From positions 1 through 32,215 of the forward strand of contig JAUNIX010000035.1 of assembly GCA_030523275.1 (NCBI GenBank): a DNA stretch of 32,215 bases, written 5' to 3'. The notes beneath the pieces are model-generated. The model made no database searches, was not told the origin of the DNA, and was given only the letters and a program-made list of their open reading frames with translations. How positions within the stretch are numbered: position 1 is the stretch's first letter; each line of letters starts with the position of its first letter. The stretch is from Lachnospiraceae bacterium (lineage in GTDB: Bacteria > Bacillota > Clostridia > Lachnospirales > Lachnospiraceae). Below are positions 1 through 7,643 of this stretch, piece after piece. Position numbers and translations under genes: made by a program.

Positions 1-22
1 AATGTACTAATAATGTACTAAT
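1..22. repeat. Tandem 11-bp direct repeat at the left edge
   Basis: The 11-mer AATGTACTAAT occurs twice back to back and is followed by AT-rich, ACTAA/ACCAA-rich sequence up to the end of the first gene. It may be part of a longer array that continues left of the window. No clear terminator hairpin is visible in positions 1-88, so the end of the minus-strand transcript is not resolved here. Confidence 0.5.
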
Positions 23-88
23 AACCTACTTTTTACTAACTTCTACCAATTTTAACCAAGTCTAAAAACCTGATAAAATCGCGGTTTC

Positions 89-1099
89 TTAGAATTTACC
101 AGCGTCTGCTGCTTCCTGGATAGATACAGCAACAGCAACAGTCATACCAACCATTGGGTTGTTACCTGCGCCGATTAATCCCATCATTTCTACGTGAGCA
201 GGTACAGAAGAAGAACCAGCAAACTGAGCATCTGAATGCATACGTCCCATTGTATCTGTCATACCATAAGAAGCAGGACCTGCAGCCATGTTATCTGGAT
301 GTAATGTACGTCCTGTACCACCACCAGAAGCTACAGAGAAGTATTTCTTGCCCTGTTCGATACATTCTTTTTTGTATGTACCAGCTACTGGATGCTGGAA
401 TCTTGTTGGGTTCGTAGAGTTACCTGTGATAGATACGTCTACTTTTTCTTTGTGCATGATAGCTACACCTTCGCGAACATCGTTAGCACCGTAGCAGTTA
501 ACTTTTGCTCTTAATCCATCAGAGTAAGCTTTACGGAATACTTCTTTTACTTCGCCTGTGTAGTAATCCATTTCTGTTTCTACATATGTAAATCCGTTAA
601 TTCTGGAAATGATCTGAGCAGCATCTTTTCCTAAACCGTTTAAGATAACTCTTAATGGTTTTTTACGTACTTTGTTTGCTTTTTCAGCAATACCGATAGC
701 ACCTTCTGCAGCTGCGAAAGATTCGTGACCAGCTAAGAATGCGAAACAATCTGTTTCTTCTTCTAATAACATCTTACCTAAGTTACCATGTCCTAAACCA
801 ACTTTACGCTGATCTGCTACGGAACCTGGAATACAGAAAGACTGAAGACCTTCACCGATTGCAGCAGCAGCATCTGCAGCTCTTCTGCAGTCTTTTTTGA
901 TTGCAATTGCAGCACCTACTGTATAAGCCCATTTTGCATTTTCAAAACAGATTGGCTGAATGCCTTCGATCTGATGATATACATCTAATCCAGCGTCTTT
1001 TGTGATCTTTTCAGCTTCTTCGATAGATGCAATGCCATATTTTTCAAGAGTAGCATTGATCTGTTTAATTCTTCTTTCATATGATTCAAATAAAGCCAT
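89..1099 (-). CDS. GGGtGRT protein (conserved, function unknown)
   Basis: A 336-residue cytoplasmic protein with no signal peptide or membrane segment. It carries the family's namesake motif, seen as SGGGTGRTLHP with GGGTGRT at residues 259-265, and further glycine-rich stretches (GLGHGNLGK near 101; GAGNNPMVGM near the C terminus). The ATG is preceded by a GGAGG-type site (AGGAGGTAGCG on the minus strand). It starts 12 bases after the NifU-like scaffold gene and is very probably co-transcribed and translationally linked with it. This pairing is known from many Firmicutes and other anaerobes; the biochemical role of the GGGtGRT protein is, to my knowledge, not established. A link to Fe-S cluster or cofactor handling is inference from the partner only. 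Confidence 0.9.
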   Translation of the reverse strand: MALFESYERRIKQINATLEKYGIASIEEAEKITKDAGLDVYHQIEGIQPICFENAKWAYTVGAAIAIKKDCRRAADAAAAIGEGLQSFCIPGSVADQRKVGLGHGNLGKMLLEEETDCFAFLAGHESFAAAEGAIGIAEKANKVRKKPLRVILNGLGKDAAQIISRINGFTYVETEMDYYTGEVKEVFRKAYSDGLRAKVNCYGANDVREGVAIMHKEKVDVSITGNSTNPTRFQHPVAGTYKKECIEQGKKYFSVASGGGTGRTLHPDNMAAGPASYGMTDTMGRMHSDAQFAGSSSVPAHVEMMGLIGAGNNPMVGMTVAVAVSIQEAADAGKF

Positions 1100-1111
1100 T
1101 ATCGCTACCTC

Positions 1112-1804
1112 CTAATTCTTTCTTGGGTCGATGATCTTAACTGCATCGTCAACTCTACCATACTGACCTTTAGCTTTGTCCATAGCTGTCTGAGCATCGT
1201 CACCAGCTTTGATGAAGTCCATCATTCTACCAAAGTTAATGAACTGGTATCCAATGATTTCATTATCTTCATTTAAAGCGATTCCTGTAACGTATCCTTC
1301 AGCCATTTCAAGGTAACGAGGACCTTTTTTCAATGTTCCGTACATTGTACCAACCTGAGATCTTAAGCCTTTTCCTAAGTCTTCAAGTCCAGCACCAATT
1401 GCTAATCCATCTTCAGAGAAAGCACTCTGAGTTCTACCATAAACGATCTGTAAGAAGATTTCTCTCATAGCTGTGTTGATAGCATCACAAACTAAGTCTG
1501 TATTTAAAGCTTCTAAGATAGTTCTTCCTGGTAAGATTTCAGATGCCATAGCTGCGGAGTGTGTCATACCTGAACATCCAATTGTTTCAACTAATGCTTC
1601 CTGGATGATACCTTTTTTAACGTTCAATGTTAATTTACAACCACCCTGCTGTGGTGCACACCAGCCGATACCATGGGATAAACCAGAGATATCAGATACA
1701 TCTTTTGCTTTTACCCATAATGCTTCTTCTGGGATTGGAGCAGCACCGTGATTAACGCCAAGTGCTACTGGACACATTTCTTCTACTTCATGTGAATAAA
1801 TCAT
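1112..1804 (-). CDS. NifU/IscU-like iron-sulfur cluster scaffold protein
   Basis: A 230-residue soluble protein resembling the N-terminal scaffold domain of NifU/IscU. Cysteines that could bind a cluster are at residues 49 and 56 (GWCAPQQGGCK), 77 (IGCSGM) and 106 (LVCDAIN), with another at 11. IscU proteins are usually about 130 residues; this version is longer, with a C-terminal extension (about 150-230) ending in IIDPRKN. The start is fixed by AAAGGAG nine bases upstream. It is the first gene of a two-gene operon with the GGGtGRT gene. No IscS-type cysteine desulfurase is nearby, so it is not a complete ISC or NIF locus. The fold assignment is fairly sure; the client of the scaffold is unknown. 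Confidence 0.85.
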   Translation of the reverse strand: MIYSHEVEEMCPVALGVNHGAAPIPEEALWVKAKDVSDISGLSHGIGWCAPQQGGCKLTLNVKKGIIQEALVETIGCSGMTHSAAMASEILPGRTILEALNTDLVCDAINTAMREIFLQIVYGRTQSAFSEDGLAIGAGLEDLGKGLRSQVGTMYGTLKKGPRYLEMAEGYVTGIALNEDNEIIGYQFINFGRMMDFIKAGDDAQTAMDKAKGQYGRVDDAVKIIDPRKN

Positions 1805-1933
1805 GTTGAGACTCCTTTCGGTTAAAAAATATTACTTGTAAGCCTCGTGCCTACTTTGGTACTATTTTATCATATATTGTAATTTTCTTCTATACTTTTT
1901 TTCTATTTTTGTGAAATTTCTATCATTCTTTGC

Positions 1934-2602
1934 TTATTCTTTTGTAACAATTTCACCTTGTTTTTTGTAAATCGACTCTTTTTCTATATATCCACGTGTC
2001 ATGGACAGTGGGTAGATATTCGTGTGATGCCCCACAATGGAACCAGGATTTAAAACGGTGCCACATCCTACTTCGACATAATCACCGAGGATTGCTCCGA
2101 TTTTTCGCATACCTGTTTTAATCTTCTGATCACCAACTCGAATTTCAATATCTTTGCGATCTGCTTTAATATTTGAAGTAATAGAACCAGCACCCATGTG
2201 TGCCTTATGTCCAAGAATGGAATCGCCTACATAATTATAATGAGGAACTTCAACATTGTTAAATAAGATCACATTTTTTAATTCCGTTGAATTCCCAACA
2301 ACACATCCATCTCCAACAAGGGCATTTCCTCTGATAAATGCACACTGGCGTACTTCTGTATCCTTGCCAATGATCGCTGGTCCATGAATATAGGCAGTTT
2401 CAAAAACTGTTGCAGATTTTGCAATCCAAACATCTTCCTGTGGATGATCGTATTCCTCTGCTGGTAATGTTTTTCCAATTTTTAAGATTATGTCTCCAAT
2501 ATGAGGTAACACTTCCCATGGATATTCATAGATCTCAAAAAGTTCCTTTGCTAAAGTTAAATTAAAATCTTGAAATAATTCTTTATTTTTTAGCTGTTGC
2601 AC
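1934..2602 (-). CDS. GlmU-like left-handed beta-helix (hexapeptide) protein
   Basis: A 222-residue protein built of hexapeptide repeats of the left-handed beta-helix type (for example VWIAKSATVFETAYIHGPA, then CVVGNSTELKN, GAGSITSN, CGTVLNPGS). It resembles the C-terminal acyltransferase part of GlmU and nucleotidyltransferase-linked hexapeptide proteins. A pyrophosphorylase domain (about 230 residues with a GxGTRM loop) is absent, so it is not a full GlmU. The motif HKAHMGAGSITSNIK is similar to the substrate-binding turn of sugar-nucleotide acetyltransferases. The ATG lies inside the 3' end of the topoisomerase gene (20-base overlap), implying translational coupling. The acceptor substrate cannot be told from sequence. 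Databases often label such proteins UDP-N-acetylglucosamine pyrophosphorylase. Confidence 0.75.
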   Translation of the reverse strand: MQQLKNKELFQDFNLTLAKELFEIYEYPWEVLPHIGDIILKIGKTLPAEEYDHPQEDVWIAKSATVFETAYIHGPAIIGKDTEVRQCAFIRGNALVGDGCVVGNSTELKNVILFNNVEVPHYNYVGDSILGHKAHMGAGSITSNIKADRKDIEIRVGDQKIKTGMRKIGAILGDYVEVGCGTVLNPGSIVGHHTNIYPLSMTRGYIEKESIYKKQGEIVTKE

Positions 2603-4607
2603 GTTTTTTACTTCCTTTCTTCATGCCTGTTTTGACACTATTCTTTTTATAATACTGCGCCACATAATCAAATGTTTGCTGCAGATTTGTTTGATTATTT
2701 AAATAACGGACGCCATTCGTCCTGTCGGTTACAAATTTTTCTAATTTCATCATATATTCTTCTTCTGTAACCGTTCCCTCTGCGACATAAGTCAGTCCTT
2801 TTTCCCAGCTCGCAGTTAGTTCCGGATTTAATAGAGAACGAATCGAAGCATTGACGACATCGTAAATCATTTCACCCACTTGCGTCGGCGTCAAAATCTG
2901 TGTCTTCTTATTTAATGCTATGTATTTGTTATTGACGAGCTTTTTGATAATCTCTGCTCGTGTCGCACTTGTGCCGATACCACTCCCTTTGATCTGCGCT
3001 CGTAATTCTTCATCCTCAATCAATTGTCCGGCATTTTCCATCGCAAGTACCATTGATCCGGAATTATAACGTTTTGGTGGCGAGGTCGTACCTTCCTTTA
3101 TATGGAACTCACGCACAGGTAATTTCTTTCCCTTGCGGATTTTAGCAAGCAATTGAGCAAGCGCCTGATTTCCTTCTTCTTTTTTTGGGAGACCAGCATT
3201 AGCAACTTTTAAATAGCCTTCTTCAAGCAATACTTTTGTCGAAGTGAAAAAATGTTCCGTCAAAACCGCTGCTTCCATGTTTATTTTCTGATAAATCGCT
3301 GGTGGATAGAAAATGCTTAAAAATCTTCGCACGATTACCATATAAACACTAGCACTCAATTGACTTAGAGAACGCAAAGCGCCAAGTCCCTGCCCTGTCG
3401 GAATGATTGCATAGTGATCAGTAATCTGTTTGTCATTAACATATCTGGTTCTTGCAAGTCCCTGATATTGCTTTTGTTCAAGAATTTCCGTCGCAAACAC
3501 AGAAAATGGTTCATATCCTGCAAGACCACGAATATTTTTATATATTTCTTTAGCAACCGCCGTCGATAATACTCTGGCATCGGTACGCGGGTAAGTCACA
3601 AGTTTTTTCTCATATAATTCCTGTACCACTTTTAATGTCTGATCAGGACTAATTTTAAACATTTTTGAACAAGTATTTTGCAGTTCTGCTAGATTAAACA
3701 AAAGTGGGGCATATTTCTTTTCTTTCTTACGAGAAATCGACACTACCTCACCGACAACCGGAGGTTCTTTTACCATATAATCAATCAATTGTTTGGCATA
3801 TTTTTCTTCTTTTAGCCCATTTTCTTTGTAGAGATACGGTGAACCATAGTACTGTGAATCTGCAGTCACTTTCCATTCCATCTCCACTTTTTCATCTTCG
3901 AGAATAAAATCTCCTAAAATACGATAAAATGGTGTCGGCACAAAGGCACGAATCTCTCGTTCTCTGCGCACGATCATGCCAAGCACGCAAGTCATCACAC
4001 GCCCAACGGCAATGACAGTATTGCGATTTTGCTTCATATAATTCGAAATCGTCCAGCCATATTTTAATGTCAACGCTCTGGAAAAATTAATGCCCATCAA
4101 ATAATCTTCTTTGGCACGCAAATAAGCAGAAGCCGCCAGATTATCATATTCTGACAAATCTTTTGCCTCTTTGATTCCGCGACGCACTTCTTCTTCTGTC
4201 TGTGAATCAATCCAGACACGACGACGATTTTTTCCGGTCACATGTGCCATCTGTTCCACCAGACGATAGATATATTCTCCCTCACGCCCAGAGTCTGTGC
4301 ATACGTAAATGGTATCCACATCTTCACGATTTAATAATCCACTGACAATTGTATACTGCTTTTTTACTGCCGGAATCACTTCATATTTATATTCCTTTGG
4401 CAAAAAAGGTAAGGTTTTCATATCCCATTTTTTTAATGCCGGATCATAAGCTTCCGGATAACTCATTGAGATCAAATGCCCGACGCACCATGTGATGATC
4501 GTATTTTGCGATTCCATATAGCCATCATGATTTGAAGTATTTAATTTTAATGCTTTGGCAAACTCTCTTGCCACACTTGGTTTTTCAGTAATAAATAATG
4601 ATTTCAT
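2583..4607 (-). CDS. topB: DNA topoisomerase III (type IA)
   Basis: A 674-residue type IA topoisomerase that relaxes or decatenates negatively supercoiled DNA through a covalent 5'-phosphotyrosine. The Toprim domain begins at once (LFITEKPSVAREFAKAL, residues 4-20) and has the acidic motif CTDSGREGE (103-111). The active-site tyrosine is Tyr339 in LVTYPRTDAR. There is no C-terminal zinc-finger domain; the protein ends in a Lys/Arg-rich tail (KKGSKKRATAKK). The reading frame is open 22 codons further upstream, but I place the start at the ATG directly before KSLFITEKPSV, because homologues begin there and a good promoter (4640-4667) lies inside the possible extension. The 3' end overlaps the beta-helix gene. 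Topo III is often on mobile elements, but nothing else here suggests transfer. Confidence 0.93.
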   Translation of the reverse strand: MKSLFITEKPSVAREFAKALKLNTSNHDGYMESQNTIITWCVGHLISMSYPEAYDPALKKWDMKTLPFLPKEYKYEVIPAVKKQYTIVSGLLNREDVDTIYVCTDSGREGEYIYRLVEQMAHVTGKNRRRVWIDSQTEEEVRRGIKEAKDLSEYDNLAASAYLRAKEDYLMGINFSRALTLKYGWTISNYMKQNRNTVIAVGRVMTCVLGMIVRREREIRAFVPTPFYRILGDFILEDEKVEMEWKVTADSQYYGSPYLYKENGLKEEKYAKQLIDYMVKEPPVVGEVVSISRKKEKKYAPLLFNLAELQNTCSKMFKISPDQTLKVVQELYEKKLVTYPRTDARVLSTAVAKEIYKNIRGLAGYEPFSVFATEILEQKQYQGLARTRYVNDKQITDHYAIIPTGQGLGALRSLSQLSASVYMVIVRRFLSIFYPPAIYQKINMEAAVLTEHFFTSTKVLLEEGYLKVANAGLPKKEEGNQALAQLLAKIRKGKKLPVREFHIKEGTTSPPKRYNSGSMVLAMENAGQLIEDEELRAQIKGSGIGTSATRAEIIKKLVNNKYIALNKKTQILTPTQVGEMIYDVVNASIRSLLNPELTASWEKGLTYVAEGTVTEEEYMMKLEKFVTDRTNGVRYLNNQTNLQQTFDYVAQYYKKNSVKTGMKKGSKKRATAKK

Positions 4608-4639
4608 AGTTTTCTCATTATAGCATATTTCTTTATTTA

Positions 4640-4667
4640 ATGATACAATATTTAAAATTGATGTAAA
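4640..4667 (-). promoter_or_regulatory. Predicted sigma-A promoter of topB
   Basis: On the minus strand, TTTACA (4662-4667) and TATCAT (4640-4645) are separated by 16 bases, each matching 5 of 6 consensus bases. This gives a leader of about 25 bases before the ATG at 4607. A TGCTATAAT box further downstream looks like an extended -10 but would leave almost no leader. Confidence 0.5.
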
Positions 4668-4708
4668 AACCATAAGTGTAAAATGTTTGAATGGAGGTCA
4701 CAAATTAT

Positions 4709-5353
4709 ATGACAAGTTATAAAATGACAGCGAGAAAAAATCTTGCAGATCAAGTGATGAAAAATTTAAAGAAACGTAATATGGAAAGTTATTACTGTGA
4801 AACAAAAGAAGAGGCTCTAAAACAGGCAATTGCACTCTTACCAGAAGGAAGCAGTGTCAGTTGGGGTGGTTCTACTTCTTTAGAAGAAATTGGATTCATG
4901 GATTATATTGAAGAAAATAGTGAACATTATACGGTCAATAATCGTTTTGCCGGACAAACAAATGAAGAAAAACGGGAGTTATATGCAAAAGGAGCTTTAT
5001 CTGATGTTTATTTTATGAGTTCCAACGCAATCACGAAAGATGGTATTTTAGTCAATATGGACGGTACTGGTAATCGTGTAGCTTCTCTTTGTCACGGACC
5101 AAATAAAGTTGTCCTAGTGATAGGTATGAACAAAGTCTCTGCTAATATTGAAGAAGCCATTGATCGTATTCATATGGTCGCAGGACCTACAAACGTGATT
5201 CGACAAAAAGTGGATACCCCATGTAAAACGACCGGAAGCTGTGCCAACTGTCTGAGTAAAGAATGTATTTGTTGTCAATTAGTTATCACTCGTTTTAACC
5301 GTACAGATGGACGTATCCATGTCATTTTAGTGGGAGAAGATTTAGGATTTTAG
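4709..5353 (+). CDS. LUD domain protein (LutC/YkgG-like lactate utilization family)
   Basis: A 214-residue soluble protein of the LUD (DUF162) family. Typical motifs are the N-terminal helix with ALLPEGSSVSWGGSTSLEEIG, FMSSNAITKDGILVNMDGTGNRVA, and HGPNKVVLVIGMNKV. The C terminus has a cysteine cluster (CKTTGSCANCLSKECICC, about residues 172-189) that may bind metal or an Fe-S cluster. An in-frame ATG lies 18 bases upstream, but it overlaps the GGAGGT ribosome binding site (4693-4698), so the ATG at 4709 is the start. LutC proteins usually sit in a lutABC operon for lactate oxidation; here the gene stands alone and ends in its own terminator. Lone LUD proteins are common in Lachnospiraceae and their role is not known, so a lactate function should not be assumed. 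Confidence 0.85.
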   Translation: MTSYKMTARKNLADQVMKNLKKRNMESYYCETKEEALKQAIALLPEGSSVSWGGSTSLEEIGFMDYIEENSEHYTVNNRFAGQTNEEKRELYAKGALSDVYFMSSNAITKDGILVNMDGTGNRVASLCHGPNKVVLVIGMNKVSANIEEAIDRIHMVAGPTNVIRQKVDTPCKTTGSCANCLSKECICCQLVITRFNRTDGRIHVILVGEDLGF

Positions 5354-5398
5354 AAAAAAGGATGAAGTTGTGATAAATCGTCATAACTCCATCCTTTT
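5354..5398. terminator. Bidirectional intrinsic terminator
   Basis: Arms GGATGAAGTTGTGA (5360-5373) and TCATAACTCCATCC (5381-5394) pair with one A-C mismatch and one G-T wobble. A-run before and T-run after make it usable for both the LUD gene (plus) and the convergent sorC-type gene (minus). Confidence 0.8.
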
Positions 5399-5405
5399 CT
5401 CATAT

Positions 5406-6368
5406 TTAACTATATAAATCTTTTGAATAGCAATTCAATACTTTTTTTGCCACTTTAATATCAAGAATCATAGAATTGATCAGTTTCGTTTTAGCTGCTA
5501 TGTATAAGTTTTCTGCCTTATCTACTTCTTCTGCCACACAAACGACATTCGGTATTTTTCGTAACTGATCTAAAGATAATCCGATTAATTGCTTATTCCA
5601 TCGACAATCAACGACATTACCGTCTTTGTCAAAATAATTATAACAAAAATCGCCGACAATCGTCTCCTCATGTTCAAAATAATCCTCTGATCTGCCACTA
5701 GGATACAGTGGCAACATGGCTTCTTTTTGAAATCCTTTTCCAATACCAACCACTGCCATATCTGCATTTGCCGAAGACTCTAAGACTTCTTTGATAAAAG
5801 TTTGTTCTAATAAGATTTCTTTTGCTTCAATAGAATCAACTATAATTGGTGCATGAATCTGTCGGTATTTTCCTCCGCATTGCTGTGCAATGCGTCCACA
5901 TATCATATTCGAATCAATATCCCAGCGGATTTCTCCGATTCCACCAGATGCCGGCAAAAATGTAACATTGGGAAAACTGGTAGCTGACACCAGATAATTT
6001 GCAATTTCTCTTGTTGTGCGTCCAGCTGAAATAACAACATTCTTACAGGATGGTAATCTGGAAACAAGATATAGTCCTGCTTCTACTGATACTTTATTCG
6101 GCTGTGTTCCGTCTCCATTATCGACAACTCGCACATATTTTAATTGCAAACCCTGCTTCAATTTATCCTCAATTTCGCGAAAAGGATGAATCGGATTGGG
6201 ATTAATCTTAATCTCTACAATTCCATTGTTTTTTGCTTTGATCAACAGTTTGGAAACCAATGATCGACTCATATTTAACTTCCGTGCAATTTGCTGCTGA
6301 TTTAAATTCTCTTCATAGTACATTCGTGCAACCTGAACTAACAATTCTGTACCTGATAGTTGGTTCAT
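5406..6368 (-). CDS. SorC/DeoR-type sugar-responsive transcriptional regulator
   Basis: A 320-residue regulator of the SorC family. The N terminus is a helix-turn-helix (NQQQIARKLNMSRSLVSKLLIKAKNNGIVEI, about residues 23-53). The rest is the sugar-phosphate-binding domain related to ribose-5-phosphate isomerase-like and GlpR-type folds, with VVISAGRTTREIANYL, FLPASGGIG and MAVVGIGKG. The start has GGAGGG eight bases upstream. It is divergent from gutM-srlA-srlE, which it very likely controls; a 9-bp inverted repeat (6455-6463 and 6505-6513) in the shared region is a candidate operator. Classical glucitol operons use GutR or SrlR (DeoR family), so SorC-type control here is a variation. The ligand is inferred to be a polyol phosphate. 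Confidence 0.88.
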   Translation of the reverse strand: MNQLSGTELLVQVARMYYEENLNQQQIARKLNMSRSLVSKLLIKAKNNGIVEIKINPNPIHPFREIEDKLKQGLQLKYVRVVDNGDGTQPNKVSVEAGLYLVSRLPSCKNVVISAGRTTREIANYLVSATSFPNVTFLPASGGIGEIRWDIDSNMICGRIAQQCGGKYRQIHAPIIVDSIEAKEILLEQTFIKEVLESSANADMAVVGIGKGFQKEAMLPLYPSGRSEDYFEHEETIVGDFCYNYFDKDGNVVDCRWNKQLIGLSLDQLRKIPNVVCVAEEVDKAENLYIAAKTKLINSMILDIKVAKKVLNCYSKDLYS

Positions 6369-6454
6369 TTGTTAACCCTCCATGCTTTTTACCTCTTATA
6401 CCTTCCCTTATAATTTTATATTTTATAACATTTTTTTCAACCCAAATGTATAAT

Positions 6455-6513
6455 TGGAACATTTGACACACTTTTCAAAATAGGGGTTTTCGATAAATAT
6501 AGATAATGTTCCA
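6455..6513. promoter_or_regulatory. Candidate operator: split 9-bp inverted repeat
   Basis: TGGAACATT (6455-6463) and AATGTTCCA (6505-6513) are exact reverse complements separated by 41 bases. The right half lies 15 bases upstream of the predicted -35 box of the gut operon. The position suits a multimeric SorC-type regulator binding two sites and acting as activator or looping repressor. Confidence 0.5.
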
Positions 6514-6528
6514 CTTACATTAAAAGGG

Positions 6529-6557
6529 TTGCACAATATCCTTTAGTAATTTATTGT
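6529..6557 (+). promoter_or_regulatory. Predicted sigma-A promoter of the gut operon
   Basis: TTGCAC (6529-6534), 17-base spacer, TATTGT (6552-6557). Transcription would start near 6564, giving a leader of about 84 bases before gutM. The leader is T-rich and I see no riboswitch-like fold in it. Confidence 0.5.
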
Positions 6558-6647
6558 AATGTTATAAAAATTATTTCAATTTTTTTGTTACATTTTAACA
6601 GCGTTTTTTTCTAATCAAATTTTTCATTTTTTTAGGAGGTGTCACAA

Positions 6648-7055
6648 ATGCTAAGGCAAGCACTGATTATCATTTTCTTAATTTATGTTTTGCAAAGTAC
6701 ACTCGCTTGGTTACAGATCAAACGTGCCTACAAAATTATCAACGATGTAAGGGCCCAACATAGTGGTGAAAATTGTAGGATGGTCACTGGCACTGGCAGA
6801 ACCAAATTCTTTCTCATCCAAAAAGGATATTATCTCATTCTGGTCGTTAATGAAGAAGATGAGATTCTAGATTATTATAGTATGGAAGGATTTACCGTAT
6901 TTGCAACTCCAACAAAAAAAGAACAGTATATTGGTATGACCTTAGATGAAGTCGAAGCTACCTTTAAAAAGAAAAATGCGAAGAGAGCGATTGCTGACGC
7001 CAAGGAACAGCTTTCGATTCTTAGAGAAAACGCACTGCAACCTGACGAACTATAA
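6648..7055 (+). CDS. gutM: GutM-type glucitol operon activator-like protein
   Basis: A 135-residue protein of the GutM family. The N terminus is a single hydrophobic segment (ALIIIFLIYVLQSTLAWL, about residues 4-21) followed by a soluble region with VTGTGRTKFFLIQKGYYLILVVNEEDEILDYYSMEGFTVFA. In E. coli GutM is an activator of the glucitol operon; the membrane-like N terminus suggests it senses at the membrane, which is inference. A GTG nine bases upstream is in frame, but AGGAGGT (6634-6640) covers it and positions the ATG at 6648. It is the first gene of gutM-srlA-srlE. A weak 6-bp hairpin with a T-rich tail lies between it and srlA (7054-7071). Confidence 0.88.
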   Translation: MLRQALIIIFLIYVLQSTLAWLQIKRAYKIINDVRAQHSGENCRMVTGTGRTKFFLIQKGYYLILVVNEEDEILDYYSMEGFTVFATPTKKEQYIGMTLDEVEATFKKKNAKRAIADAKEQLSILRENALQPDEL

Positions 7056-7099
7056 AAGTCAGACCACTTTTGTTTTATTTTATATGAAGGAGGATTTAT

Positions 7100-7630
7100 A
7101 TGAATGTATTAGTTTTTTTGGCTAATGGTTTAACTGGAATCGTTTCTGCCGGTGGGGAAAATCTTGTTGGTTTGATCACAGGTGTTTTGCCTAACGTATT
7201 GATTTTATTAACAATGATCAATGCAATTGTTGCACTCATCGGTGAAGAAAAAGTTAATGAAGCAGCGAAAAAGTTGACTCGTTTCCGCATACTTCGTTAT
7301 ACCGTTATTCCTGTTGTAGCCCTTTTCTTCTTTACAAACCCTATGTGTTACACAATGGGACGTTTTGTAGAAGAAGATTTAAAAGTTCCAACAATTGATG
7401 CTATCTTTACAATGGCACATCCAATCACAGGTTTGTTCCCTCATGGTAACCCTGGTGAATTATTCGTATGGATGGGTATTGCAACTGGTGTAGAACAATT
7501 AGGTATTTCTACTACACCTTTGGCTATTCGTTACTTGATTGTAGGTATCATTTGCTGCTTAATTCGTGGTTGTGTAACTGAAGTAATTAATAACATTATG
7601 ATAGGTAAAAAAACAGCAAAAGCTAAGTAA
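7100..7630 (+). CDS. srlA: PTS glucitol/sorbitol transporter subunit EIIC
   Basis: A 176-residue integral membrane protein, the usual length for SrlA/GutA. Hydrophobic segments include VLPNVLILLTMINAIVALIG, YTVIPVVALFFFTNPMCYTMG and LIVGIICCLIRGCVTEVINN. It forms part of the membrane channel that takes up glucitol (sorbitol) with phosphorylation. AAGGAGG lies eight bases before the ATG. The gene follows gutM by 44 bases and precedes srlE by 13, so it is within one operon. No truncation is seen. Substrate could be sorbitol or a related hexitol. Confidence 0.93.
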   Translation: MNVLVFLANGLTGIVSAGGENLVGLITGVLPNVLILLTMINAIVALIGEEKVNEAAKKLTRFRILRYTVIPVVALFFFTNPMCYTMGRFVEEDLKVPTIDAIFTMAHPITGLFPHGNPGELFVWMGIATGVEQLGISTTPLAIRYLIVGIICCLIRGCVTEVINNIMIGKKTAKAK

Positions 7631-7643
7631 GGAGGAGTAAAAT

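Noticed and set aside
1838..1854. Inverted repeat GTAAGC/GCCTAC upstream of the NifU-like gene
   Set aside because: Only six pairs including a G-T wobble; no supporting second copy.
4608..4673. 22-codon N-terminal extension of topoisomerase III
   Set aside because: The promoter at 4640-4667 lies inside it, and homologues begin at the KSLFITEKPSV methionine.
7054..7071. Hairpin between gutM and srlA as a terminator or attenuator
   Set aside because: Only six pairs, mostly A-T, with an interrupted T tract; too weak to list.
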